Assembly (NCBI GenBank): GCA_009497875.2
Contig: CP032508.2
Location: 1,984,001-2,048,000, forward strand
Length of the DNA stretch: 64,000 bases
Direction: 5' to 3'
DNA from: a gamma proteobacterium SS-5
GTDB lineage: Bacteria > Pseudomonadota > Gammaproteobacteria > Chromatiales > Chromatiaceae
Shown here: one piece after another, positions 1-8,667 of the stretch
Layout: every line of letters begins with the position of its first letter
How positions within the stretch are numbered: the first letter of the stretch is position 1
Notes under the pieces: model-generated
The model's input: the letters and a program-made list of their open reading frames with translations, nothing else
Told to the model about the DNA's origin: nothing
Databases searched by the model: none
Translations under genes and position numbers: made by a program

Positions 1-393
1 CTGTTGCCCAGCGAGCCTGAATCACCGGGTGCCAGGGAGATCAATGCCCTGGGCTATCTGCGCTGGCTGGTGGCGGACACCAAGCTGGATGCCGAAGAGC
101 GCGCCTTTTTGTTGCGTGGGGCCGGTTGGCTGGAGGATCTCTGTGTTCAGCGACTGGGGCAGGGCTTTGTTCATTTGAGCAATGAACAACAGGGGCAGAT
201 GCTCACCGAGGTGGCCCAGAGCGAGGCGGGGGAGAACTGGATCAACAGCCACCTGAGCTATCTGCTGGAGGCCCTGCTGAGCGATCCCATCTACGGCGGT
301 AACCGGGATGAGCAGGGTTGGCGCTGGCTGGGGCACCGGCCAGGCTTTCCCCGGCCCAACCGCGATAATTGCTACAAGGCGGGCCAATCCTGA
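1..393 (+). CDS. gluconate 2-dehydrogenase subunit 3-like protein (5' partial)
   Basis: About 130 C-terminal residues are visible. The frame is open to the left edge, so the real start lies outside the window. The end carries YGGNRDEQGWRWLG followed by a Pro/Gly-rich tail, the pattern found near the C-terminus of the small (gamma) subunit of membrane-bound gluconate 2-dehydrogenases and related GMC partners. In that family the protein is exported, usually by Tat, and supports an FAD-binding large subunit. The expected signal peptide would lie upstream of the window. The next gene, about 200 bp downstream, is a GMC flavoprotein, which supports a two-subunit dehydrogenase. The substrate cannot be deduced. 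Confidence 0.75.
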   Translation: MLPSEPESPGAREINALGYLRWLVADTKLDAEERAFLLRGAGWLEDLCVQRLGQGFVHLSNEQQGQMLTEVAQSEAGENWINSHLSYLLEALLSDPIYGGNRDEQGWRWLGHRPGFPRPNRDNCYKAGQS

Positions 394-419
394 CCCTGTG
401 CGGTTGGAGGCCAAAAATT

Positions 420-495
420 GGAACGCAAAGAGCGCAAAGGGTTGCAAGGGTTGTAGAGCCTTAGCCCGGATGGAGTGTAACGGAATCCGGGGGTG
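420..495. repeat. dispersed repeat, relative of the 110-bp array unit
   Basis: An AACGCAAAGAGCGCAAAGG-like stretch is followed by the palindromic core TAGCCCGGATGGAG...CGGAATCCGGG. The same two parts make up each unit of the tandem array at 49633-50567. It sits alone in the gap between the gluconate-dehydrogenase-like subunit and the GMC gene. Confidence 0.8.
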
Positions 496-593
496 GTCCT
501 AATTTGCGATAATCGGCGTAATCCGCGGTTTATTATGATGAAAATACACTACTTGATCTGTAACACTCGGCCTCATCCGCGGTTTCTCGGCTG

Positions 594-2294
594 ATGGCGC
601 AGGATTTTGATGTCTGCGTGATTGGCAGCGGCGCTGGCGGCGGTCCGGTGGCCTGGGCCCTGAGCCAGGCGGGGTATTCGGTGCTGGTGCTGGAGAAGGG
701 GCCTTGGTTCCGCGAGGCGGACTTCGCCAAGGATGAGCTGGCCTGCTGTCGGCGCAGCCACTACACGCCCAATCTGCGCGATGAACAGCATGTGCTGGAG
801 GATGCGGACGGGCAGGGCGGTTGGGATGCCGTGCCCACGGGCGAGTCGGGGCGGGATTTCTGGAACGGCAGCCTGGTAGGCGGTTCGAGCAACCTGATGT
901 CGGGCTTTTTCCATCGCATGAAACCCAAGGACTTTCGCCTGCTCAGCGAATACGGCCCTATCGCCGGGGCCAATCTGGCCGACTGGCCCATAGATTATGC
1001 CGATCTGGAGCCCTATTTCACCCGTGTCGAGAGCCTGGTGGGGGTATCGGGCCAGGCCCGGCCGCACAGCCAGCTGGAGCCGCGCTCCACCCCGGATTTC
1101 CCTCTGCCGCCGACGGCAGAGCATCCGGTGGCGAGCTGGATCGACCAGACCTGTGAGCGGCTTGGCCTGACCCCAGTGCGGGTGGCGCGGGCCATCTTGC
1201 CGCAGCCCTATCAGGGGCGCGATGTCTGCTCTTACAGCGGCTATTGCGGTAGCTACGGCTGCAATACCGCCGCCAAGGGCAGTGCTCGGGTGGCCTTTAT
1301 CGAGCCAGCCCTGGCCAGCGGACGTTGCCAGCTGCGCCCCAACAGCCCGGTGCGCCGCTTGATCAGCGATGCAAAAGGCCGGGTGCGCGAGGCCGAGTAT
1401 CTGGATGCCCAGGGCCAGCCGCAGCGGGTAAGGGCCCAGGTGTTTGTCGTTGCCTGTCAGGCCATAGAGAGCGTGCGCCTGCTGCTGGCCAGCCCAGGCC
1501 CGGCCCACGACCAGGGGCTGGGCAACAACAAGGGCCAGCTGGGGCGCAATCTGGTGTTCTCCGCAGGCGGTGCCGGTGGTGGCTATTTCACCTACGCCAA
1601 GCTGGACCCGGTCAGACAGGCCCAGTTGCGTCTGCTTGGGCCCTTTGTCAACCGCGCCTTGCAGCATTGGTATGAGATCGATGATCCGGCCTTTGCGCCG
1701 GGGCCGGCCAAGGGCGGCACCATCGAGTTTCTCATGGCCCATCCCAACGCCATTCCCCTGGCCCGCAGCGCGGCCAGTGCAGACGGCAAGCCGCTTTGGG
1801 GCCTGCCGCTGAAACGCAAGCTGGAGCGCTGGTTCAGCGAGGACCGCAAGCTCAGCTTCGAGGTATTCAATGACTGGCTGCCCAACGATGATTGCTTTGT
1901 CCGCCTGGACCCGGCGCTGAAGGACAGGTGGGGTATGCCGGTGGCGCGGGTGCGCCTGGGTGCCCATCCCCATGACCTGAGGGTAGGGCGTTACCTGGCC
2001 GAGCAGGGCGAGCGGGTGCTCAGGGAGATGGGCGCGGACTGGGTCAGCTCCAGCGTCAGCGCCGCGCCGCCACCCAATCTGGTGGCCGGTGGCTGCCGCT
2101 TTGGTACGGATCCGGCCCACTCGGTGCTGGACCCGGACTGCCGGGTCTGGGGGGCGGAGAATCTGTTTGTCTCTGATGCCTCTTTTATGCCCACTGGCGG
2201 CAGCGTGCCCTATACCTGGACCATCTACGCCAACGCCCTGCGGGTGGCGGAGCGGATTGCCGATCAGCTGGTGGTGCCGAATTTCAGGACGTAG
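594..2294 (+). CDS. GMC-family FAD-dependent oxidoreductase
   Basis: A 566-residue flavoprotein. The N-terminus has the dinucleotide-binding signature IGSGAGGG (G11-x-G13-x-x-G16) and acidic E34 in VLVLEKG. The C-terminus (about 490-560) has the GMC C-domain pattern ENLFVSDASFMPTGG followed by YANALRVAERI. Family members oxidise alcohol groups of sugars, sterols or choline and pass electrons onward. The subunit-3-like gene upstream suggests a periplasmic sugar/alcohol dehydrogenase complex, although no Tat signal is visible on this chain. Where many relatives show H-x-x-G-T-x-R near residue 495, this protein reads NLVAGGCRFGTDP, so the usual His and Thr are not seen. The ATG at 594 places the Rossmann motif at the expected distance. 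The ribosome site is weak. Confidence 0.88.
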   Translation: MAQDFDVCVIGSGAGGGPVAWALSQAGYSVLVLEKGPWFREADFAKDELACCRRSHYTPNLRDEQHVLEDADGQGGWDAVPTGESGRDFWNGSLVGGSSNLMSGFFHRMKPKDFRLLSEYGPIAGANLADWPIDYADLEPYFTRVESLVGVSGQARPHSQLEPRSTPDFPLPPTAEHPVASWIDQTCERLGLTPVRVARAILPQPYQGRDVCSYSGYCGSYGCNTAAKGSARVAFIEPALASGRCQLRPNSPVRRLISDAKGRVREAEYLDAQGQPQRVRAQVFVVACQAIESVRLLLASPGPAHDQGLGNNKGQLGRNLVFSAGGAGGGYFTYAKLDPVRQAQLRLLGPFVNRALQHWYEIDDPAFAPGPAKGGTIEFLMAHPNAIPLARSAASADGKPLWGLPLKRKLERWFSEDRKLSFEVFNDWLPNDDCFVRLDPALKDRWGMPVARVRLGAHPHDLRVGRYLAEQGERVLREMGADWVSSSVSAAPPPNLVAGGCRFGTDPAHSVLDPDCRVWGAENLFVSDASFMPTGGSVPYTWTIYANALRVAERIADQLVVPNFRT

Positions 2295-2318
2295 ATGTCA
2301 CGTCCACCTTTTTCAAAC

Positions 2319-2444
2319 GGGGGAATCCCCCCTAGCCCCCCCCCTTTTGCAAAGGGGGGACTTACCGCTGGCCCCTTTTGCAAAGGGGGGGATTTGCCGC
2401 TGGCCTCCCCCTTTATCAAAGGGGGATTGAGGGGGATTTGAGGT
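2319..2444. repeat. G/C-tract dispersed repeat (CCCCCTTTGCAAAGGGGG family)
   Basis: Several imperfect palindromes of the form CCCCTTTTGCAAAGGGG are arranged head to tail between the GMC gene and the convergent coiled-coil gene. The same family occurs at 18723-18930 and 27436-27483. Each copy can form a strong hairpin, so the block may also act as a bidirectional terminator. Confidence 0.8.
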
Positions 2445-2482
2445 ACAGCCTTCCCTTTGGGGGCTATCCGTTGGGTTGACAG

Positions 2483-2860
2483 CTACTTCAGATAATTGAC
2501 CACAAAAACGGCGGCGGCCACGGTGATGCCCAATGACCAGAACATGAAGCGGTCCATGCGCCGGATGATCTCATCGAAACGTTTGTCCACTTGTTCGAAG
2601 CGCTTATCTACTTGTTCAAAACGTTTTTCCACCTGCTCAAAGCGTTTGTCCACCTGCTCAAAACGTTTATCCATGTCCGTCCGTAACTGAATCATTTCCT
2701 GCCGCAGGTCTTGATCGAGGTGGGCGAAGTGGTTGGTCTGCGCCTTTAATACCAGGATGATCATTTCTTCCGGCCGCAGCGCCTCTCCCGCCGTCAGACG
2801 GGTAAAGATCTGCCTGGACTGAGCATCCAGCCATTCGTCAAATAGATTGTCATCGAACAT
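2483..2860 (-). CDS. coiled-coil protein with C-terminal membrane anchor
   Basis: A 125-residue protein of unknown function. After an N-terminal globular part (about 1-50) comes a long coiled coil containing four or five near-identical heptads of the type RFEQVDK. One hydrophobic segment, FWSLGITVAAAVFVVNYL, follows at the very C-terminus. The layout resembles small tail-anchored coiled-coil proteins of the DUF1640/CCDC90 type, but this is only a similarity of design. The ATG at 2860 is preferred over one further upstream because AAGGA lies eight bases before it. The heptads are encoded by 21-bp tandem repeats (about 2570-2680), so copy number may vary between strains. Confidence 0.7.
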   Translation of the reverse strand: MFDDNLFDEWLDAQSRQIFTRLTAGEALRPEEMIILVLKAQTNHFAHLDQDLRQEMIQLRTDMDKRFEQVDKRFEQVEKRFEQVDKRFEQVDKRFDEIIRRMDRFMFWSLGITVAAAVFVVNYLK

Positions 2861-3039
2861 GATGGGATTCCTTGTTTGGCGTTCGCTTGGCACTCAGGCA
2901 TGATTCTAGCCCCCAAACAAGGCTCAGCCAAAGCGATTCCGGGTGGCCCATTCCTTGTCCTTGCGCCAGGGGCACTAAACTGCGGGTTTTGCGGTAAAGT
3001 AGCCGTCTGATCTCTCACGCGTTGGAAAGACCCAGAGCC

Positions 3040-6000
3040 ATGCCCCAGGAGCCGACTGATATCCGTGATCAAGGGCCCAGCCCGGACCCCAGGCAGACGG
3101 ATGAAGACAATCTTGAACACCATATCCTTGCCACCGAGCGCAAGGGCAGGGCGCAGGACGCCTATGCCGATGATTATCTGCGCCTGCAGGAGAGCGAGCG
3201 GCGCTTTCAGGCCACCTTCGATCAGGCTGCCGTGGGCCTGGCCCATGTGGACCCGGACGGTAACTGGCTGCGGGTCAATCGCAAGCTCTGCGCCATCCTG
3301 GGCTACAGCGAGAAAGAACTGCTCGGCAAGACCTTTCACGAGATCACCCACCCCGATGACCTGGATGCCGATCTGGACCAGATTCAGCGCATGCTTACCG
3401 GCACCATCGACAGCTACAGCATGGAGAAGCGTTACATCCGCAAGGACGGCTCTCGGGTCTGGGTCAATCTCACCGTCGCCCTGATCTGGACCCCGGAGCG
3501 CACGCCGGATTATTTCGTCTCGGTGATCGAGGACATCGACCGGCGCAAGCAGGCCGAGCTGGCCTTGCAGCTAAGCGAGCGGCGCTTTCGCGACCTCACC
3601 GAGAACCTGACCGACTGGGTCTGGGAGATCGACGCCGAGGGCCGCTACAGCTACCTCAGCCCCGGTATCGAGGCGGTGCTGGGCTATGCCCCGGAGGAGT
3701 TGCTCGGGCGCAGCCCCTTTGAACTCATGCCCGCGGGGGAGGCGGAGCGGGTGCGGGCCTTGTTCGCCCACTACTACAGCCACAAGCAGGCCTTCCAGGA
3801 GTTGAAGAACATCAATCTTCACAAGGACGGGCGCGAGCTGGTGGTGCTGACCAGCGGCCTGCCCATCCTGGATCAGGCGGGGAACCTGCTGGGCTATCAC
3901 GGTACCGACCGGGACATCACCGAAGCCAGCCGTACCCAGCAGGCCCTGGAGCAGGAGCGCCTGCGCTTGCAGGCCTTTTTGCAGACCGCCAGCGACGGCA
4001 TCCATGTGATCAATACCCAGGGCCTGCTGGTGGAGGCGAATGACGCCTTTCTCAACATGATCGGCCATGGTCAGGATGCCATCGGCAGGCTGCACGTATC
4101 CGACTGGGATCCGGTCATGGTCGGGGCCAACTTTGCCCACAAGCGCGATGAGTTGGTCAATGAACGCAAGATGCTCCTGTTTGAAAGCCGTCACCGCCGT
4201 GCCGATGGCAGCTATCTGGATGTGGAGGTCAATGTCAATGCCCTCAAGGTGGGCGACGAGTGCCTGCTGTTTGCCTCCTCGCGGGACATCACCGAGCGGC
4301 TCAACCAGCAGCGCCAGTTGCAGGAGCTGAACCGCAACCTGGAGGCCCTGGTGGCCGAGCGCACCCGTGAGTTGAAGCAGGCCAAGGAGCAGGCCGAGCA
4401 GGCCAGCCAGGCCAAGAGCAACTTCCTGGCCAATATGAGCCATGAGATACGCACCCCGCTGGGGGCCGTGCTGGGCCTGGCGCGGATGGGGGCGCGGGAC
4501 AATCTCGACCGTCAGGTGGGCGATGTGTTCGAGCAGATCCTGGAGTCCGGCGACCATCTGCTCAAGGTGATCAACGATATCCTGGACTTCTCCCGTATCG
4601 AAAGCGGTCAGATGCAGTTGGAGTGGATCCCCTACCAGCTGCCCAAGCTGGTCGATCACCTGTTGGAGCTGATGCGGCCCAAGGTGCAAAGCCGGGGCCT
4701 GCAACTGAAGCTGGAGATGGACCGCCAGCAGCCTGCCTGGGTACGAGGCGACCCCCACCGGCTCAACCAGATCCTGCTCAACCTGCTGGGTAACGCCATC
4801 AAGTTCACCGAGCGCGGCGAGGTCGGCCTGAGCATCCAGCGCCAGGGCGATGAGACCCTGTTTCAGGTGCGCGATACCGGCATCGGTATGACCGAGACCC
4901 AACGCGCGCGCCTGTTCCGCTCCTTCGAGCAGGCGGACAGCTCCACCACCCGGCTCTACGGCGGCACCGGGCTGGGCCTGTCCATCAGTCGCAATCTGGC
5001 GCAGTTGATGGGCGGTGATATCCGGGTGGAGAGCGCACCGGACCAGGGCTCCTGTTTTACCCTCAATCTGCCCCTGCAACAGGCCGAGCCCGAGGCCATG
5101 CCCGCCGTGGAACATGCCCAGGGTCCGGCCGCATCGCGCCTGGCCGGGCTGCGCCTGTTGGCGGCGGAAGACGTGGAGATCAATCGCTTTATCCTGCAAG
5201 ACATGCTGGAGCACGCCGGGGCCGAGGTGGTGTTTGCCGAGAACGGCATGCAGGCCCTGGGCACCATCGCCCGCGAAGGGGCCAAGGCCTTCGATGCCGT
5301 GCTGATGGACATACAGATGCCCATCATGGACGGCTATCAGGCCAGCAAGCGTATCCGCACCATTGCCCCGGACCTGCCCATCATCGGTCTCACCGCCCAT
5401 GCCCTGAAGGAGGAGCGGGAGCACTGCCTGGCCGTGGGCATGGTGGATCACGTCACCAAGCCGATCGAGGAGGAGGTGCTGATGGAGGCCCTGATTCGGC
5501 ATTGCCGACCTAACGGACATGGGGCGGACAGCGCCACCCCGGAACCTGAAACATCTGTTGGCGGCTCCGGGACTCGGGACGCGGGACGCGGGACTCGAAA
5601 TTTGCCACGGATGTTTCACGGTAACGATCAGGGGGCGGAGAATCAGGCAGCTGTCGAGGGCGGCGCGACTCAGGACGTTGGATTCGGGGCTGGCTTGCCA
5701 GCATCCGTGGCTGAAGCGGAAGGGCTGCAGGCCACGCCCGATCAGGGTCTGATCGACTGGGCCCAGGTCAAGGCCAAGTATGCCAAGCGCGAGGGCCTGC
5801 AGGCCAAGCTGGTGCGCATCGCCCTGGATCAGGTAGAGCCGCTGCCCGAGACCCTGCGCCAGCTCGCCGAGGGAGAGGATTACGCCAGTTGTGCCTTCCA
5901 GGCCCATCTGCTGAAGAATGTCGGCGGCAATATCCCCGCCCCCAGACTGGTGGAACTGGCCCTGGCCACAGAGCAGGCGGCCCGCGCCGAGCAGCCCCAG

Positions 6001-6075
6001 TGCTTCGACCAACTGCGCCAGCTGGCCGATCTGACCCAGGCCTTTGCCGAGGAGTTGCAGCAGTGGCTGGCCTGA
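3040..6075 (+). CDS. hybrid sensor histidine kinase, PAS-PAS-PAS-HisKA-HATPase-REC-HPt
   Basis: A 1011-residue cytoplasmic hybrid kinase with no membrane segment. Three PAS/PAC units (about 50-170, 180-300, 310-425) end in typical IxDIxxR(K/R) or RDITE motifs. A coiled coil leads to the HisKA box SHEIRTPLG (His468). The ATPase domain has N585 in LLGNAIKF, DTGIGM and GGTGLGLS (641-648). The receiver has Asp757 in VLMDIQMP. A C-terminal HPt domain has His956 in AHLLKNVGGN. It should run a complete His-Asp-His relay, but the final Asp acceptor is not nearby. The linker between REC and HPt (about 838-887) contains a genomic repeat read in frame. The ATG at 3040 is chosen over an upstream TTG at 3022. 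Confidence 0.93.
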   Translation: MPQEPTDIRDQGPSPDPRQTDEDNLEHHILATERKGRAQDAYADDYLRLQESERRFQATFDQAAVGLAHVDPDGNWLRVNRKLCAILGYSEKELLGKTFHEITHPDDLDADLDQIQRMLTGTIDSYSMEKRYIRKDGSRVWVNLTVALIWTPERTPDYFVSVIEDIDRRKQAELALQLSERRFRDLTENLTDWVWEIDAEGRYSYLSPGIEAVLGYAPEELLGRSPFELMPAGEAERVRALFAHYYSHKQAFQELKNINLHKDGRELVVLTSGLPILDQAGNLLGYHGTDRDITEASRTQQALEQERLRLQAFLQTASDGIHVINTQGLLVEANDAFLNMIGHGQDAIGRLHVSDWDPVMVGANFAHKRDELVNERKMLLFESRHRRADGSYLDVEVNVNALKVGDECLLFASSRDITERLNQQRQLQELNRNLEALVAERTRELKQAKEQAEQASQAKSNFLANMSHEIRTPLGAVLGLARMGARDNLDRQVGDVFEQILESGDHLLKVINDILDFSRIESGQMQLEWIPYQLPKLVDHLLELMRPKVQSRGLQLKLEMDRQQPAWVRGDPHRLNQILLNLLGNAIKFTERGEVGLSIQRQGDETLFQVRDTGIGMTETQRARLFRSFEQADSSTTRLYGGTGLGLSISRNLAQLMGGDIRVESAPDQGSCFTLNLPLQQAEPEAMPAVEHAQGPAASRLAGLRLLAAEDVEINRFILQDMLEHAGAEVVFAENGMQALGTIAREGAKAFDAVLMDIQMPIMDGYQASKRIRTIAPDLPIIGLTAHALKEEREHCLAVGMVDHVTKPIEEEVLMEALIRHCRPNGHGADSATPEPETSVGGSGTRDAGRGTRNLPRMFHGNDQGAENQAAVEGGATQDVGFGAGLPASVAEAEGLQATPDQGLIDWAQVKAKYAKREGLQAKLVRIALDQVEPLPETLRQLAEGEDYASCAFQAHLLKNVGGNIPAPRLVELALATEQAARAEQPQCFDQLRQLADLTQAFAEELQQWLA
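5550..5650. repeat. dispersed repeat embedded in the hybrid-kinase linker
   Basis: The stretch contains GGGACTCGGGACGCGGG-like direct repeats followed by TTGCCACGGATGTTTCAC (5602-5619). The reverse complement of those last 18 bases occurs exactly at 16220-16237, downstream of tRNA-Leu, and is again followed by (A/G)AGTCCCG-type sequence. It is translated without a stop as low-complexity Gly/Arg/Thr residues between REC and HPt. Confidence 0.65.
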
Positions 6076-6138
6076 GCCAGCGGCCAGCCCTGGGGGCTCC
6101 GAGCGCTGGCTCGGACGGGGTTTTCTCTGCTCCAGCCC

Positions 6139-6240
6139 GTAGCCCGGATGCAGCGAAGCGGAATCCGGGAGGCCTTGCCCAACACAGGAGCGCCTACCCA
6201 GGGGCCACCCCGGATTCCGTTGCACTTCATCCGGGCTACG
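6139..6240. repeat. inverted pair of GTAGCCCGGATG repeats
   Basis: GTAGCCCGGATGCAGCGAAG (6139-6158) continuing to CGGAATCCGGG is mirrored by CCCCGGATTCCG...CATCCGGGCTAC (6208-6239). Together they can form a long stem-loop in the 226-bp gap between the hybrid kinase and murJ. The same inverted pair occurs at 41265-41347, and the half-unit is amplified at 49633-50567. The gap also holds CCGAGCGCTGGCTCGG near 6098, found again near 33582. Confidence 0.85.
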
Positions 6241-6301
6241 ACCATCCGGTCGCTGAGGTGACTGCCAATCCAAGCCAGGCGCTAAGTCAGAGACCCCGCC
6301 C

Positions 6302-7846
6302 TTGAGCCTGATCCGCGCCCTGGCCAAGGTCAGCAGCAACACCCTGGTGTCCCGGGTGCTGGGCTTTGTGCGTGACCTGGTGTTGGCCCATGTGTTTGGC
6401 GCCAACAGCCACACCGATGCCTTCTTCGTCGCCTTCAAGATCCCCAACTTCATGCGCCGCCTGTTCGCCGAGGGGGCCTTCGCCACCGCCTTCGTGCCGG
6501 TGCTCAGCGAATACAAGGTCAAGCGCTCCTTCGCCGAGCTGAAGGCCTTTGTCGATACGGTGGGCGGCAGCCTGGGGCTGGTGTTGCTCGGGGTGACCCT
6601 GGTTGGGGTGGCCGGCGCGCCCCTGCTGGTGATGGTGTTCGCCCCCGGTTTTGCCGATGACCCCGGCAAGCTGGAGCTGGCCGGACAGATGCTGCGCCTG
6701 ACCTTCCCCTACCTGTTGTTCATCTCCCTCACCGCCTTTGCCGGCGGCATACTCAATGCCTATAACCGCTTTGCCATACCGGCCTTTACCCCGGTGTTGC
6801 TCAACCTGTCCCTGATCGGCTGCGCCCTCTGGCTGGCGCCGAGGATGCAGGAGCCCATCGTCGCCCTGGCCTGGGGGGTGCTGATTGCCGGCATCGCCCA
6901 GCTGACCTTTCAGCTGCCCTTTCTCAACAAGCTGAGGCTGGTACCCCGGCTCCGGGTGAATTTTCGCGATGAGGGGGTGCGGCGTATCCTGCGCCTGATG
7001 CTACCGGCCCTGTTTGGGGTGTCGGTGACCCAGATCAGCCTGCTGCTGGATACCCTGATCGCCTCCTTTCTGATCAGCGGCTCCATCTCCTGGCTGTATT
7101 ATTCGGATCGACTGATGGAGTTCCCCCTGGGCATCATCGGCGTGGCCCTGGGCACGGTGATCCTGCCCAATCTGTCCCACCGCCATGCCGAGGCCTCGCC
7201 CGAGGGCTTCTCCCGCGCCATCGACTGGGGCCTGCGCTGGGTGCTGCTGCTGGGCCTGCCGGCCAGCGTCGGCCTGGTCCTGTTAGCCGAGCCGATCATC
7301 GCCACCCTGTTCCAGTCGGCGGTGTTCACCCCGGCCGATGTGGCCATGACCCAGCGCAGCCTGATGGCCTATGCCCTGGGCCTGCTCGCCTTTATCGCCA
7401 TCAAGGTGCTGGCCACCGGCTACTATGCCCGACAGGACACCAAGACCCCGGTGAAGATCGCCATCAAGGCCATGGCAGTGAATATGCTGCTGAATATACT
7501 GCTGGTGTTCCCCCTGGCCCACGCCGGGCTGGCCTTGGCTACCAGTCTTTCTGGCATGTTAAATGCCTTTCTGCTCTACCGAGGCCTGCGTCTGGCCCAG
7601 GTCTATCTGCCCCTGCCCGGCTGGCGCGAGCGTATCGGCCGCGTCCTGCTGGCCACCCTGCTGATGGGCCTGCTGCTCTGGTTTGGCGCTAAGGAAGTGG
7701 GTGATTGGGTCGAAATAGAGCGTGAGCAACGCATCTGGGGCCTGCTGCTGCTGGTCGGTGCCGGTGGTGGCAGCTATTTTCTGCTGCTTTGGCTGCTGGG
7801 CATAGGCAAAAGGGATTTTACGGATCAGGGGGCAGAGGACAGATGA
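6302..7846 (+). CDS. murJ: lipid II flippase MurJ
   Basis: A 514-residue polytopic membrane protein of the MurJ/MviN family, which flips undecaprenyl-linked peptidoglycan precursor (lipid II) across the inner membrane. The start SLIRALAKVSSNTLVSRVLG and the segment DAFFVAFKIPNFMRRLFAEG with FVPVLSEY are diagnostic, and about 14 hydrophobic helices follow. Length agrees with the family. The start is TTG at 6302, with no better codon upstream and no clear ribosome site. The last residues (DFTDQGAEDR) are encoded inside a CAGAGGACAG-type repeat that supplies the stop codon, so the C-terminus has been altered by repeat sequence. Confidence 0.96.
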   Translation: MSLIRALAKVSSNTLVSRVLGFVRDLVLAHVFGANSHTDAFFVAFKIPNFMRRLFAEGAFATAFVPVLSEYKVKRSFAELKAFVDTVGGSLGLVLLGVTLVGVAGAPLLVMVFAPGFADDPGKLELAGQMLRLTFPYLLFISLTAFAGGILNAYNRFAIPAFTPVLLNLSLIGCALWLAPRMQEPIVALAWGVLIAGIAQLTFQLPFLNKLRLVPRLRVNFRDEGVRRILRLMLPALFGVSVTQISLLLDTLIASFLISGSISWLYYSDRLMEFPLGIIGVALGTVILPNLSHRHAEASPEGFSRAIDWGLRWVLLLGLPASVGLVLLAEPIIATLFQSAVFTPADVAMTQRSLMAYALGLLAFIAIKVLATGYYARQDTKTPVKIAIKAMAVNMLLNILLVFPLAHAGLALATSLSGMLNAFLLYRGLRLAQVYLPLPGWRERIGRVLLATLLMGLLLWFGAKEVGDWVEIEREQRIWGLLLLVGAGGGSYFLLLWLLGIGKRDFTDQGAEDR

Positions 7847-7915
7847 CAGGGGACAGGGGACAGGGGATAGAGGGTATAAGATCGCGCAGCGACACAAAAG
7901 TCTGTCTTCTGCTTT
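7836..7915. repeat. dispersed repeat of the (A/G)GGACAGGGGACAGG / CGCAGCGACRCAAAA type
   Basis: GACAGGGGACAGGGGACAGG is followed by GCGCAGCGACACAAAAGTCTGTCTTCTG. A second copy, CGCGCAGCGACGCAAAATTCTGTCTTC plus CCTCTGTCCTCTGTC, lies at 27608-27660. The left end overlaps the last codons and stop of murJ. Confidence 0.7.
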
Positions 7916-7932
7916 GAATTGAGGTACTTGGC

Positions 7933-8667
7933 TTGAACAAATCCGCGCCGCAACGGCAGACGCAACCCGCACCAGGGGCCTTGCACGGGCCGGCCCAGGC
8001 AATCGATGAGTTTCTTGAGACCCTGCTGGAGCCGGTGCGGGAGTATCACCCCCGGCAGGAGGCCCTGGCCCGGCAGCGACAGGAGCAAGAGGAGCAGCAG
8101 GGGCAGCAGACGGCCTTGAGGCCACCTGATGTGCTGACGCCGGCGGTTGTGGCCCTGCCGCAGGTGGCGCTGGAGGTGCCGCTGACCGAGCGGGTGGAGG
8201 ACAGCGAGATAGAAACCCGTGTCGAGATTTCGACGCCCTTGCCCGCCTATGCCGAGCAGCCCTTTCAGTGCCTGCTATTCCGTGCTTCGGGCAACGACTT
8301 CGCCATCCCCCTGGTGACCCTGCACAGCATCGTCAAACAGACCCGTGCCCCGGCCACGCTGCCCGGTCAACCGGCCTGGCATGCTGGCCTGTTGCTGCAT
8401 CGGCAGCAGCGCATCGGCCTGGTCGATCTGGGTGTATTGCTCACCGGCGCGCCCGCCACTGGGCCGAGCCCCTTTGTGGTGATCCTGGGCGAGGGCCGCT
8501 TCGGCCTGCTCTGCACCGAGATCTTTCGCCCGCAGACGATCAACCCGGATCAGGTAAAGTGGCGCCAACAACGCAGGGATCGCCCCTGGATGATGGGCAC
8601 TTTGCGCGAACAGCTCTGTCCGCTGATCGACACCCAGGCCCTGCTGGACAGGCTGGAGACAGGGTAG
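7933..8667 (+). CDS. CheW-domain protein with long N-terminal extension
   Basis: A 244-residue protein. Residues 1-110 are Pro/Gln/Glu-rich and probably disordered. Residues 110-240 resemble a CheW domain (CLLFRASGNDFAIPLVTLHSI, then a G-x-x-x-HRQQRIGLVDLG region). The TTG start at 7933 is preceded by GAGG about nine bases upstream. In Pseudomonas a CheW-like gene of this kind precedes cheW and a DUF2802 gene at the end of the flagellar/chemotaxis cluster, and that order is kept here. It probably acts as an adaptor at chemoreceptor arrays or with the ParC/ParP-type polar machinery. The rest of the flagellar locus is not in this window. Confidence 0.85.
   Translation: MNKSAPQRQTQPAPGALHGPAQAIDEFLETLLEPVREYHPRQEALARQRQEQEEQQGQQTALRPPDVLTPAVVALPQVALEVPLTERVEDSEIETRVEISTPLPAYAEQPFQCLLFRASGNDFAIPLVTLHSIVKQTRAPATLPGQPAWHAGLLLHRQQRIGLVDLGVLLTGAPATGPSPFVVILGEGRFGLLCTEIFRPQTINPDQVKWRQQRRDRPWMMGTLREQLCPLIDTQALLDRLETG

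Noticed and set aside
573-2120. 515-codon minus-strand frame opposite the GMC gene
   Set aside because: No recognisable motifs. The plus-strand frame has a complete GMC signature set.
3571-6669. 1032-codon open frame on the minus strand opposite the hybrid kinase
   Set aside because: It mirrors the codon bias of the real plus-strand gene, is Gln/Leu/Gly/His-rich without any domain, and crosses into the repeat and murJ start.
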